Below, piece by piece: positions 23,165 through 33,250 of a stretch of 64,000 bases of DNA. Below the pieces are notes generated by a model, which saw only the letters and a list, made by a program, of their open reading frames with translations, made no database searches and had not been told where the DNA came from. A program made the position numbers and the translations under genes. How positions within the stretch are numbered: the first letter of the stretch is position 1; the number at the start of each line of letters is the position of its first letter. Source of the DNA: Apium graveolens (lineage: Eukaryota; Streptophyta; Magnoliopsida; Apiales; Apiaceae); assembly GCF_009905375.1 (NCBI RefSeq), contig NC_133649.1, positions 230,615,792 through 230,679,791 of the forward strand. The letters are read 5' to 3'.

Positions 23165-25603
23165 TCAAGTTGATTTTGGTACCCAAGTTTCCTTGGGTCC
23201 AGCCTTGTTAGTCTTTTTCCTAGACTTCATTCCTCCTACATCTTTTGACTTAGGTAACTTTGGGTCAACCTTGGTCTCAGATGTGGTTGGTTGAAGTATA
23301 GGGTTAGTCACAGAATCATTTAACACATTTGATTGAATTTGATAAGGCATAGGTTGTGCAAACATGTTATTCCACATAGGCATATTGTATGGCATTTGAG
23401 GCATACTAAATGCAGTAAAATAAGGATTGTTAATATATGGCATGTTTGCAAAATGTGTATGGGGATTTTGGTGAGACATAACAGGCATAACATGCAGAGG
23501 TGACACAGACATGTTAGGCATGGAGGGATTTGAAGGCATGGGAGCATTTTTAACAGATTTGCAATTATCAGATAGGTGATTAACACTTTTACAATGCACA
23601 CAGCTTTTTCTAGGAGCATACCTATCAGGTGTGTAATTGTTATGTTTATTAATCCCTACCTTCCCATTTCTTTTAGATTTTCTTTTAGTTTCCTTCTTAT
23701 CCTCAACCAACTTAAGCCTATCTTTTAGCTGATCTAAAGTCATGTGTCCTATATTCACCTTACTGACGTCTCTGGATGTGCTAGCTCCTTCTTTGACAAA
23801 GTTCTTGAGACTTGAATCATTCTTTTTATTGAGATTTTTATTTTTAAAAGAACTTGCCTGTTTTAATTGATGAGCCTTCAACGGATGCTCCTTTTCTTCC
23901 TTCAACGGATAACTTTCATCATCCGTTGATTCCACATCCGTTGACAATCCATCAATTAATTCTAACTCCTTTTTGTTTTTCTTCCAGGCATCCTCACAGA
24001 ATGATTCAATTCCCTGAACCTTTGCAATCTGAACACTAACATCCCTAGATGTTTTCCAGGCCTTGATTACCTCTTGCTCACTTTCTAACTGTGTAGAAAG
24101 AATTTCTACTTTCTTAACAGCTTCTGCTAGTTCACTCTCAACAGTCAAGCATTTAAGTTTTATCTTTTCAAGCTCAATTACCTGATCCTCTAACACAGCA
24201 TTCCTATCACTTAAAAACACATTATTCTCCTTGATCCTAGTGTTTTCTTTTGCTAGTGATTTAAGGGAAACACGCAAATGATATAATTCATTGGTCATAT
24301 CATTTATGGCTTCATTGCATTCATGTTTAGAAAGCTGAGAGAGATCAGTAGTAATTACCTGGTTGCTTGATGAACTAGTTTCATTTTCATCAGAATTAGC
24401 CATCAGGGCTAGGTTGACATATTCCACATCATCATCTTCATTTACCCCATCTGCTGCCCAATCATCTTGAGTGAGAAAAGCTCTTTCCTTTTGTTTGAGC
24501 AAATCAAAATACTTCTTTTTGTAATCAACTTGCTCAAATTTCTTTTTCTCAGAATTTGGCTTCCTACACTCACTTGCAAAGTGTCCACTAATGCCACAGT
24601 TGTAACATTTTAACTTTGATTTGTCCACCATGTTTTTGTTTGGCTTAGTGAACTTTGTGTTTTTCCTGAACTTCATTTTTGCAAACCTCCTGGACAAAAA
24701 GGCCAAATGTTCTTCAATATCATCAGATTCATCCTGACTGGAATTATCTTCATCCTCAGCAACTTGCTCTTTACCCTTGCTTGATTCTGATTTGCTTGTG
24801 CCAATTTTGAGACTTGGCATTGTCTTCTCCTCATTCCTGGCTTCCATCTTCTCACTGTCAGCTACAAGAGCAACTGTTCCTCCTTTTCTCTTTCCCTTTT
24901 CCAACAGCTCATCCTGCTCCATTTCAAGTTCATAAGTCTTCAGAATTCCATATAATCTTTCAAGTGTGAAGTTCTTATAATCTTGAGAATTTCTCAAAGA
25001 GACAGTCATGGGCTTCCATTCCTTTGGCAGAGACCTAAGAAATTTTAAGTTGGAATCCTTGACTTGGTACACTCTACCATACAGCTTCAATCCATTCAAC
25101 AGTTTCTAAAACCTGTTGAAGGTATCATTTAATGATTCACCTTCTTCAAAGTGAAAATATTCATACTGTTGAATAAGAAGCTGCATCTTGTTCTCTCTAA
25201 CCTGCTCAGTACCTTCACAGATGATTTGTATAGTATCCCAAACTTCCTTTGCAGTTTGTCTATTGATGACATTGTCAAACATATCTTGATCTAAGCCATT
25301 AAACAAAATGTTCATGGCTCTCTTATCCTTGCGGATTTCTTCCATGTCTTCAATAGTCCATTCTGCTTTTGGCTTGGGAATGGACTGTCCAATAGCAACT
25401 GTTGCAGTAGCAGCTGTGGCTACTTTGTGACGGATGTGAGGACCATTTTCAATACAGTTGATGTAGCTTTCATCTTGAGAAAGAAGATGTAAATGCATCT
25501 TCACTTTCCAGTGATGATAATTATCTTTTTCCAGGACTGGGATCTTTATACCAATATCCTTCCTACTCATGATGGTAGCAGGAGGATTCTTCTGTGCACT
25601 CAT
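23165..25603 (-). pseudogene. Gag of element A
   Basis: Starts at 25601-25603 (MSAQKNPPATIM), only about 46 nt from the primer binding site, so the leader is very short. A TAG at 25106-25108 interrupts after about 165 codons (FNRF, stop, KLLNGL); the same stop is in C. The rest holds LKTYELEMEQDELL, an acidic stretch, the zinc knuckle CYNCGISGHFASEC (about 24600), a long leucine/lysine coiled coil and the nonamer-encoded STDVESTDD / YPLK / HPLK segment (about 23880-23945). A second Cys-rich motif (CVHCKSVNHLSDNC, about 23590) and a Met/Pro/Asn-rich tail follow. It ends at WVPKST. Confidence 0.92.
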
Positions 25604-25649
25604 GATGTTAGCAGAATAGATCTTTAAACTCTTTGTATGTTAAGAGCTT

Positions 25650-25661
25650 GCTCTGATACCA
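25650..25661 (-). promoter_or_regulatory. Primer binding site of element A
   Basis: GCTCTGATACCA on the plus strand is a perfect TGGTATCAGAGC initiator-Met tRNA site, two bases inside the 5' LTR. Confidence 0.95.
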
Positions 25662-25663
25662 AT

Positions 25664-26766
25664 TGTTATTCCTAGTGGACTAACAATGGGATTTACAGAA
25701 GGGGGGTTGAATGTAAATCTTAAAACTTTTTCAAGTTTTGAGCAGTTTCTAAGACAAAGTGTTTGAGTGATCAAATATGTGTGAATTGCTTGAAGCTAAT
25801 GCAGACATATATATATTCAAACACAAATGTAATGAGCACAAAGAACTTAAAAACTTTTCTGGTGGATTTGTTGTTCCACCAGAGATGTGTTATTTCAGAA
25901 AATCTGTGATTCAAAGAATTAAATCACAGCTGCTTCCTAGTACAAACTAGATGATTTTCTCTTTTGATATTTCTAAACAGCTCAGGAAAATTCATATCCA
26001 ATTACTAGCTGCTACTTGGTTTATATATCACCAAGTTTACAAGTGAAGACAAACTGTAAAATACAATTGAAAAGATTATTCACATGTTTCTTCTTCATTT
26101 CTCTATCCAATGCAATCTAGGATAATCTGTAAATCTTTGAATACTTCCTTGTTTGCATCAGAATGGAAATGCTGCATTTTCTTGATTCCTCCTAGAGGCT
26201 TCCACATTCCAGTATGTCTCTGTCAACCCATGTGCCTCTGTCAGCTTGTGAATTGTCACTATCAACTGTTAATGAACTAAGCATCTGTTGAAGCTTTCAT
26301 CCGTTGATGTCTTATCCGTTGAGGCTTTATCCGTTGAAGCTTTATCCGTTGATGCATTATCAGTTGAAGTCTTTATCCGTTGAAGCACTTATCCGTTGAT
26401 GGATATTATCCGTTGAAGCATTAGAGACATCCGTTGAAGCTTTGTTTCTTATCCGTTGAAGGTCTTCAATATCCGTTGACACTTCTTCACTTATACAAAA
26501 TTACAAGGCATGAAATATTTACAATTAGCCCTCCTATTTGTACATCCATTAGTAGTCAACATGACTGATTATTTCCTAACAAAATCTAAGAATTACAGCT
26601 TGAAACCAGAGAGTAAAATGTGCTACAATACTAAACTTATTGCTAAGTACAACTACTCCTTCAACGGATAGCCAAGATGGTCTTATCCGTTGAGGCTACA
26701 AACACTAGATTTCTACTTAAGTGTTTTGCTTAACTTATCATCAAACTAATACACATATTCCTAACA
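25664..26766 (-). repeat. 5' LTR of element A
   Basis: 1103 bp, TGTTATTCCT to CCTAACA, nearly identical to 13464-14565. It is followed by the TACTA duplication. It carries the same nonamer array at about 26280-26480 and 26660-26700. As the 5' LTR it would hold the promoter; I could not place a TATA box or start site with confidence. Confidence 0.93.
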
Positions 26767-26771
26767 TACTA
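26767..26771. repeat. Target site duplication of element A, right copy (TACTA)
   Basis: Matches 13459-13463 exactly, as expected for a 5-bp Copia integration duplication. Confidence 0.95.
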
Positions 26772-27914
26772 GCAGTTAAATACAGCAAAGATCCAATCAT
26801 TCCTCTATAACCTGAAATGTCTACACTTTTTCCTCTCTTACCTGCATCCAACTTAGTAGCTGTAGACATAGGTGTAGATGCAGGTGAACAATCAACCATA
26901 CCAAACTTCTTCAATAAATCCTTGACATACTTAGTTTGGCTGATGAAAATTCTATCACTTCTTTTACTGACTTGAAGTCCAAGAAAGTAACTGAGTTCTC
27001 CCATCATACTCATTTCATATTGACACTATATGAGTTTATAGAATCTTTGACATATCTTTTCATTAGTATAACCAAATATGATATCATCCACATAGGCCTG
27101 AACTAGGATCGTATCATTACCATGTTGCTTGTAGAAGAGAGTCTTGTCTATTGTACCTCTAGTGAATCGATGTTTAAGCAAAAAGTCTGACAGTGTGTCA
27201 CCGGGCTCTAGGTGCTTGTTTTAGTCCATAGAGAGCCTTGAGCAACTTATATACAAAATCTGGCAATTCTGGATCTTCAAAGCTAGGTGGTTGTTGCACA
27301 TAAACTTCTTCTTGCAATTCTCCATCGAGGAAGGCACTTTTCACATCCATTTGATATACTTTAAAATTTAAGTGTGCAGCAAATGCAAGAAAGATTCTTA
27401 TTACTTCAAGTCTTGTAACTGGAGCAAAAGTTTAATCATAATCAATTTCTTCTTCCTGTGAGTATCCTTTTATAACCAATCTTGCTTTGTTTCTGGTGAT
27501 AATTTTATTTTCATCCATTTTATTCCTGAACACCCACTTAGTTCCAATTACACTTCTCTTCTTTAATGCAGGAACCAATTCCCAAACTGTATTTCTTTCA
27601 AACTGATTTAACTCCTCTTGCAAAGCAGATATCCAATCAGGATCAAGTAGAGCTTCTTCAATTTTTTTTGGCTCAACTTGTGAAAGAAAACATGCATGTA
27701 GACATTCATTTACAGTTACACTTCTAGTCCTATCACCAATAATTGCTTCTCTAGTGTGACTTTTATCCCACTTTCTGGTGTGAGTTTGTTGACTTGAGCT
27801 TTCTGCATTTCCTTCACCATTGGCATGACTTGCAGAACCTTCTTCTCTTTCTCCCCCTGCGTTGGTGCTATCAAATTCAGGTACATGAGATGAGCTTCGA
27901 TTCTCATGATTCAC
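26772..27914 (-). pseudogene. Reverse transcriptase of element B, N-terminal and central part
   Basis: Begins with a linker (MNHENRSSSH..., SASHANGEG) and the pre-RT block [30 protein letters not shown] and [13 protein letters not shown]. Then come [40 protein letters not shown] near 27070 (catalytic Asps kept), MSMMGELSYFLGLQV and the GSLLYLTAS motif where element A is inserted. Stops and frame changes occur at about 27190-27430 and 27030. The upstream linker abuts gag after only about 135 bp. Confidence 0.88.
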
Positions 27915-28049
27915 TTATTCAGTTGACTCTTCATCCATTCAACCTTCAACCTTTTTGTTCTTGTTCAAAGCATCGTAATCCAAGCCAATAGCTATGTTTG
28001 CACATGGCTTATTTTTCTCATGGTACTGACCCACTAACTGAGATGCATT

Positions 28050-29546
28050 CTAGAATGATTTCAGTTTCACCTCATTCTTCTCAATCTTCTCTTTTAACAC
28101 AGCTTCTATCTCCGTAACACACTTTAGCTTGTTCTTCAGATAATCATTTTCTTGCTTGACAGTTTCAAACTTAACAAGCATTAGATTAAACTTCCGTTTC
28201 TCACTCTCAAGCTTTTTATTAGCTTTTGATAACCTAATGACCTCCACAATAGTTGATACCATGCTAGTATGAATGTGGAATATTTCTATGCTCATTTTTT
28301 CAATAGTTTCCTTATATTGACTTTCATTTAAATCAATAGTGGTAAGAGTTGGTACCTTTGTTTTTTATGAGGATGATTCTCCTTGCTCCAAGGCCATGAG
28401 TACATAGTTTTCTACTTCCTCATCTTCATCATTTTCAGAATCATCCCAACTCTTTCCTTCTGCAATAAAGGCTTTACCATGTTGCTTTCTTAGAAGAGCC
28501 TCATACTTTGCCTCCAATTCAAGATAAGCCTTGTTCTTTTTCACTTTCTTTGGATTCCGGCATTCGGTAGCAAAATGACCCAATTCATCACAATTGAAGC
28601 ATCTGATCTTTGACCTGTCTACAGATCCTATTTTGTAGCCATTTTTGCTTCCAGAATTAAACTGTGTCTTTCCCTTTCAGCTGTTGTCCTTGTTGGATGA
28701 TTGTCCCTTATTTCTAAAGAATTTTGGCTTCTTTACTCTAATGGTATAGAATTTCCTTGCTAAGTAAGCCATGCACTGATCTAACTCATCCAATTCATCC
28801 AAGGTGTAGAATTCATCTTCTTCAAGTTCAAGAATAACTTGCTTTTGTGGTTCCTTGTTCTTTTGCTCACTACTTGAAGCAACTGGAGTCTGGACTTTTA
28901 ACTCATCATCAGATGACTGGTTGTCATTAATAAATAGGGCACTTGAGCCATCCACAATGTGTCCTTGACCAGCTCTTAAAGACTTTTTTTGGATCATTTC
29001 CAGTTCATAGGTTTTCAAGATGCCATATAAAATCTCCAGTGTCATTCTGCTCAAGTCTCTCCCTTCTCTTATAGCTGAGATTTTCTATTCTAAATTGTGA
29101 GGAAGGGTGAGCAAAAACATCAAGTTAACCTCCTCAGCTTCATAGTATTTGTCATGAGTTATACTTTCTTTCGGTTTAGCCATAAAACCCTCATATTGAG
29201 ATACCAAAATTTTCCTTTGGTTTGACCTAACTTCCTCTGTTCCTTCACAAAGAATTTCTATCTTCTCCCAGATCTGTTTGGATGTGTCACAGTTGATAAT
29301 GTTATTGTACATTATATTATCAGGTGACTCTATTAAAATCAGTTGCAAGCCACTATCCAGAGAGACTTTCTCTTTTTCAGGTTCAGTATACTGTGAAGGA
29401 TCTTTAGGAGCATAATGAGCTGGAATGACCGTGTATCCATCTCTAGATTCTTCAACTCCTTCCATGGGGTGAAAGGGCCATTCTTGAGAATCTGAACATA
29501 TAATGGATTGTCCATCTTTATAAACAACAACATTTTCTTTTTTCAT
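28050..29546 (-). pseudogene. Gag of element B
   Basis: Open pieces at 29546-29085, 29054-28677, 28583-28365 and 28295-28050. It shows INCDTSKQIWEKIEILCEGTEE (a typical Copia Gag block), LKTYELEMIQKKSL and an acidic DELDELDQCMAYLARKF stretch. A zinc knuckle around 28590-28560 ends GHFATECRNPKK, and a coiled-coil tail follows. It is clearly related to gag of A and C but diverged. Frame breaks separate the pieces. Protease and integrase do not follow it. Confidence 0.85.
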
Positions 29547-29645
29547 AATGTATAATTAGATCTGTCAAATGAATGAATCTTGATATTGCTAATTTTCTGT
29601 GTATTCATTCTTCCAAAATCTTTAATCTGTTTGCTTTCAGATTCT

Positions 29646-29657
29646 GCTCTGATACCA
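29646..29657 (-). promoter_or_regulatory. Primer binding site of element B
   Basis: GCTCTGATACCA, a perfect initiator-Met tRNA complement, lies two bases from the LTR edge at 29660. Confidence 0.93.
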
Positions 29658-29659
29658 CT

Positions 29660-31031
29660 TGTTAGGTAATGAGTACAATATAGGGGGTGAATGTGGTTTA
29701 GACAATATCGAAGGATTTTTTATTTTCTTTAACTTGGTGATCAAAGTAGATAAGAAATGTAACAATATTATGTTAACTAAATTAAAGATAGTGCACACAA
29801 TATTTCAAAACTCACTTAATTTTGTATAAAAAGCAATCTAGTATTTTTGCTTCAAATTCTGGGTTCTTTTTATGTTAAGAACACAGCTTCTTCCTTGAGA
29901 GAGTAACAAGAAAAACTAGATCAGTTTGATACTATTAAAAGCAAAGGACCAGTGTTTACTTTATAGATTAGTAAACATAGGTTTACATAACATGAAATTG
30001 AATGTACTAAACCCTACTTTAAGTTATCTCAAAAACTTTCCATTTCTAGCTTAGTGTATCTTTGCAAATCCTGTGAATTTGTGACTTTCCTTTGTCAGTT
30101 AATCTTGACCTTTGATCTTGTACTCTTCAAGCTACTTTTCTAGACTTTTCAATCTAAGTGATTAGATCATTTGTTGATTGATAATCTTGAATATTTAACT
30201 TGTCTGCATTCTGTATATGAGCTTCATATCGAGATCTCCAGTTTGTTATATAGAGAACTGACATCTCGATAAGTATAATGGTTTATCGAGATCTCTTAGT
30301 TCTCTATAAGTATTTTGACTTGTCGATTTCTCTGAGTTCTCTATAGGTGAACTTGGCTTGTCGAGGTCTCCAAATTTCTGCATGTGGAAATGACTTGTCG
30401 ATATCTCTGAGATCTCTATAAGCATATTGACTTATTGATATCTCCGAGATCTCTAATGAGAAAAGTGACTTGTCGATATCTCCAATGTTCACATCTTCAT
30501 TTTGACTTGTCGATATCTCTGAATTCTCTAATGCAGAAATGACTTGTCGATATCTCAGAGATCTCTATATACATTTTGACGTATCGATATATCTGAGATC
30601 TCTAATGATAATTTGACTTGTCGATATCACCGATCTTCATGTCTTCATTTGGCTTGTCGATATCTCTGAGACTTCTCTATAAGCAATTTTGGACTTCTCG
30701 ATAAGTCATTCTGGAGTTCTCAAATGACTTCTCTATATGTCTTGAGCTGTGACTTGTAGATATCTTGACTTAGAATATTTTTCCTAAAACAGATTTATTC
30801 AACTCCAAATTTCTTCACAATTTCTCTGAGGCATGATCTTCTTGATATTCTTCCAGAATTTATTCTTAGGCTTGAGACTGTTTACAGAAAAATACTCCAC
30901 TCTAATCTTTCACATTTTTACAGACTCAAGTAATACAATACAAAATACAAATTTAGATTATCAAACAACTAATTCTCAGGATTTTCAGTTTGACTTGGTC
31001 TTGTTATGACACAGGCATGTCTTGCACAACA
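29660..31031 (-). repeat. 5' LTR of element B (1.37 kb)
   Basis: TGTTAGGTAATG at the inner edge and TTGCACAACA at the outer edge. From about 30220 to 30770 it carries a run of TTGTCGATATCTC, ATATCTCAGAGATCTC and related partly palindromic units, every 40-60 bp. Short ORFs across it are repeat-derived. The 5 bases after it (ACATA, 31032-31036) should be the target duplication, but the other flank is outside the window. Confidence 0.9.
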
Positions 31032-31180
31032 ACATATTTGATCATATTTTAAAAAAATTATGTTTTTGTATATCGTTAAAAATGAGCCAATTCACAATAT
31101 CGGTCACCAAGTGTCTACATTTCTTAAATGAAATGTTAGTTATGTTGAGAGTAAATATCGATGAAGAATTATATTATTTT
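31032..31180. other. Short AT-rich flank of element B
   Basis: About 150 bp between the outer edge of B and the CACTA terminus at 31181. I see no gene or repeat in it. Confidence 0.6.
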
Positions 31181-31640
31181 CACTACAAGAAAATAAGATC
31201 GTTACCAATCGACCAAATGTGACACATCAATGAGAAGTAGTTCTATTTGCGATCGATTTTTATCGAGCAACAGGCCGGTCACATCCATTTAGAGAAAAAT
31301 CAACCGACCTTAGTCGATAATTACTTTTTGGGCCCACTTTTTGGTCACACTAGTCAATTGTCATGTCAGAAGTTATTTTTGACCACCTAATACCGATCAA
31401 AAACTCTAAATAAATAACAAACAAAGGGTTGTTGTAGGGGTCAAGGTAGTGATTTCTCTAAAAAAAGTTAAGATTCGACTCATGACATGTGTGTGAGTTT
31501 AAAAAAAGTCTAAAATAGACAACCGGTCACAAACCACCAAAAAATGGTCACAAATAATACTCGACGAATAAATCTGTTATAATTCAACATAATCATCGAT
31601 CAAAAGTTGATCAATTCGTGCAAGATTTTTTCGTGAAAAT
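31181..31640 (+). mobile_element. Lone CACTA transposon terminus
   Basis: Begins CACTACAAGAAAATAAG, a typical CACTA (En/Spm) inverted terminus. It continues with repeated GGTCACA / CCGGTCAC and CGATCAAAA motifs (near 31273, 31342, 31525, 31543 and 31600), as expected for subterminal transposase-binding repeats. No matching TTGTAGTG right end for this family was found before the next element, so it is probably truncated. The remaining 31640-32191 is AT-rich without a gene. Confidence 0.6.
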
Positions 31641-32191
31641 TTAAAATAATCATCATATGGATAAAATGAACAACAGAAATTGGTTAGTTTTATGTTTCTT
31701 TTTATCCTTCTATTTCCAAATAGCTTTTTCTTATTTCTGAACAGCTGCCATTATTACCAATATCAACGTTTTCTAACCGAATGCAACTAATATATGTAAC
31801 CCATATTTATACACGTGGCTAATGTGGTTCAAACAGAACGTATTGGTCAAAAATAAATATGGGTTAAATGCTAATTTGGTTGTTAATATATTAAATCAAA
31901 TAAATTAATATTTATAAAACTTTGCGAATACCATTGAATATATAGATCTACACAATCATACTATTGTCGAGAATTATATATTTTTTTAAACAAAATCGAA
32001 ATACCAAAGAACCGTGGGCGTGTCGGATGGACATATTTCTATTGAAAAATTGGTTTAATAAAGGATGACTCGAGTTCTTTATCCAAACATGAACTGGGAT
32101 CAAGAAGTTAGAGTTACCGTCGGTAAACACTTTTCTTATTTATAATATAAATTATTCGATATTTACACACATTTTAATTTTAATATATTTT

Positions 32192-32380
32192 CACTTCACC
32201 ATATATAGCCTATCGCAACCCCTCCACTAAAGAATGTTATCTAATATGTTACCTTAGATATGGTACTTATGAGCTAATTTAACATCATGTTTCTTATGTT
32301 ACCTTAGGCAAAAACGTGGTGTTGCATTAGGTAAAAAGTGTTGCAGGTTGCAACATACATGTCAAAGAGTTACATTAGAG
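32192..32380 (+). repeat. Left terminal and subterminal repeats of the Pack-CACTA
   Basis: Contains the left inverted terminus plus ATGTTATCTAAT, ATGTTACCTTAGA, ATGTTACCTTAGGC, GTGTTGCATTAGGT, TTGCAACAT and GTTACATTAG. The terminal pentamer is CACTT rather than CACTA, a single decayed base. Confidence 0.72.
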
Positions 32381-32879
32381 TATTAAAATATAAATATCAT
32401 AATTTTTAAAATTGAATATTAATATAAATTTATTTTGCAAGAATTAAAGGTGATACATACAATAAAAAAATTAATAAATGAGATGCATGATAATATACGA
32501 ATTTTATACATAATAAAGTTTAAAAAATTAAAAGAGTAAATTTTAAACTAATAAAATTTAAAATTTTAATGTTAAAATTTTAAAAGTAATAAAATATAAA
32601 AATAGTATAAATTTCCCTTATTCTGATATGAGCAGTATTATATAAATTTCAAATAAATATTTAAAAAATTAATTATATGAATTATAAAAGTGATACAAAT
32701 ATATAAATAATTATTTGTTTTGTTAAATATTTATTTCAATTTTATTATTAAAATAATAAAATATAAATATATATATCTAATTGGAGTATTGGACTAATCA
32801 AATAGGGGCAATGTTTGGGGTAAGCGGGTAAATTGTCGGGTAAACAACCGCTCAAATTTTTAAATTAGTTTGAAATTTT

Positions 32880-33250
32880 CAGATAGACTCACAGGTCTCT
32901 CTCTTAGTACCATCTTCACTCACTCACTTTCTCTCTGGCTAATCTCTCAAACCACCACTTTCGCTATCTCTAGCACCACTTGCTATCTCTGGCACTTAAT
33001 TTGGGGTTTTTATTTCTAATTAAGGCTCATTTGAATTGTGGTCGAGGCTTGGGTTCTTTCAATTAGGGATTTGATTTTTCATTAAAATTCAATTAGGGTT
33101 CAATTACTTACCTATATTCCCTTAACCCCCCTCTCTCTGATTTCAGGTGCTCTTCTTTTAGATCGGTTGAGTACTTGGTATAGATAAATTAGCCCCATCG
33201 GTGTCAAGTAAAGCTACGTGTAGCTACTCCATCTCTCTCTCCCTCTCTCC
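32880..33250 (+). promoter_or_regulatory. Probable captured promoter and 5' leader
   Basis: A CT-rich stretch (CTCTCTCTTAG at about 32900, CTCTCTCTCC at about 33235) precedes the ATG at 33251 and resembles a plant 5' untranslated leader. An AG-ending intron-like segment sits at about 33130-33145 (TTTCAG). No TATA box could be fixed. It may come from the same donor gene as the exons that follow; that is inference. Confidence 0.4.

Larger units (their letters stand above)
13464..26766 (-). mobile_element. Full-length Sirevirus-like Copia retrotransposon A
   Basis: A 13.3-kb minus-strand element with two 1.1-kb LTRs, an initiator-Met primer site (25650-25661), gag, protease, integrase, RT, RNase H, a motif spacer, a 4.5-kb ORF2 and a polypurine tract. 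It is bounded by TACTA duplications inside the RT of element B. By eye the LTRs differ at about 19 positions plus one indel (about 1.8%), which at commonly used plant rates means an insertion well under a million or so years ago. The reading frames carry several stops, two of them shared with C. It belongs to the same family as C (44974-57999). Confidence 0.93.
6064..31031 (-). mobile_element. Sirevirus-like Copia retrotransposon B (old, interrupted, deleted)
   Basis: Minus-strand element: partial 3' LTR (6064-7223), polypurine tract, degraded long ORF2 (7996-11842), motif-rich spacer, RNase H (12850-13458), then element A (13459-26771 including duplicated target). B continues with RT (26772-27914), gag (28050-29546), primer binding site and 5' LTR (29660-31031). 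Between gag and RT only about 135 bp remain, so protease and the integrase core are missing. The two LTRs share the same repeat-rich sequence and end CACAACA. Many stops and about 8 mismatches in the first 80 aligned LTR bases suggest it is much older than A. Sirevirus-like placement is inferred from the post-RNase-H ORF, primer site and LTR motif arrays. Confidence 0.85.

Noticed and set aside
31440..31455. GGTAGTG as right end for the CACTA terminus at 31181
   Set aside because: Beyond the GTAGTG it shares nothing with the left terminus and no 3-bp duplication fits.
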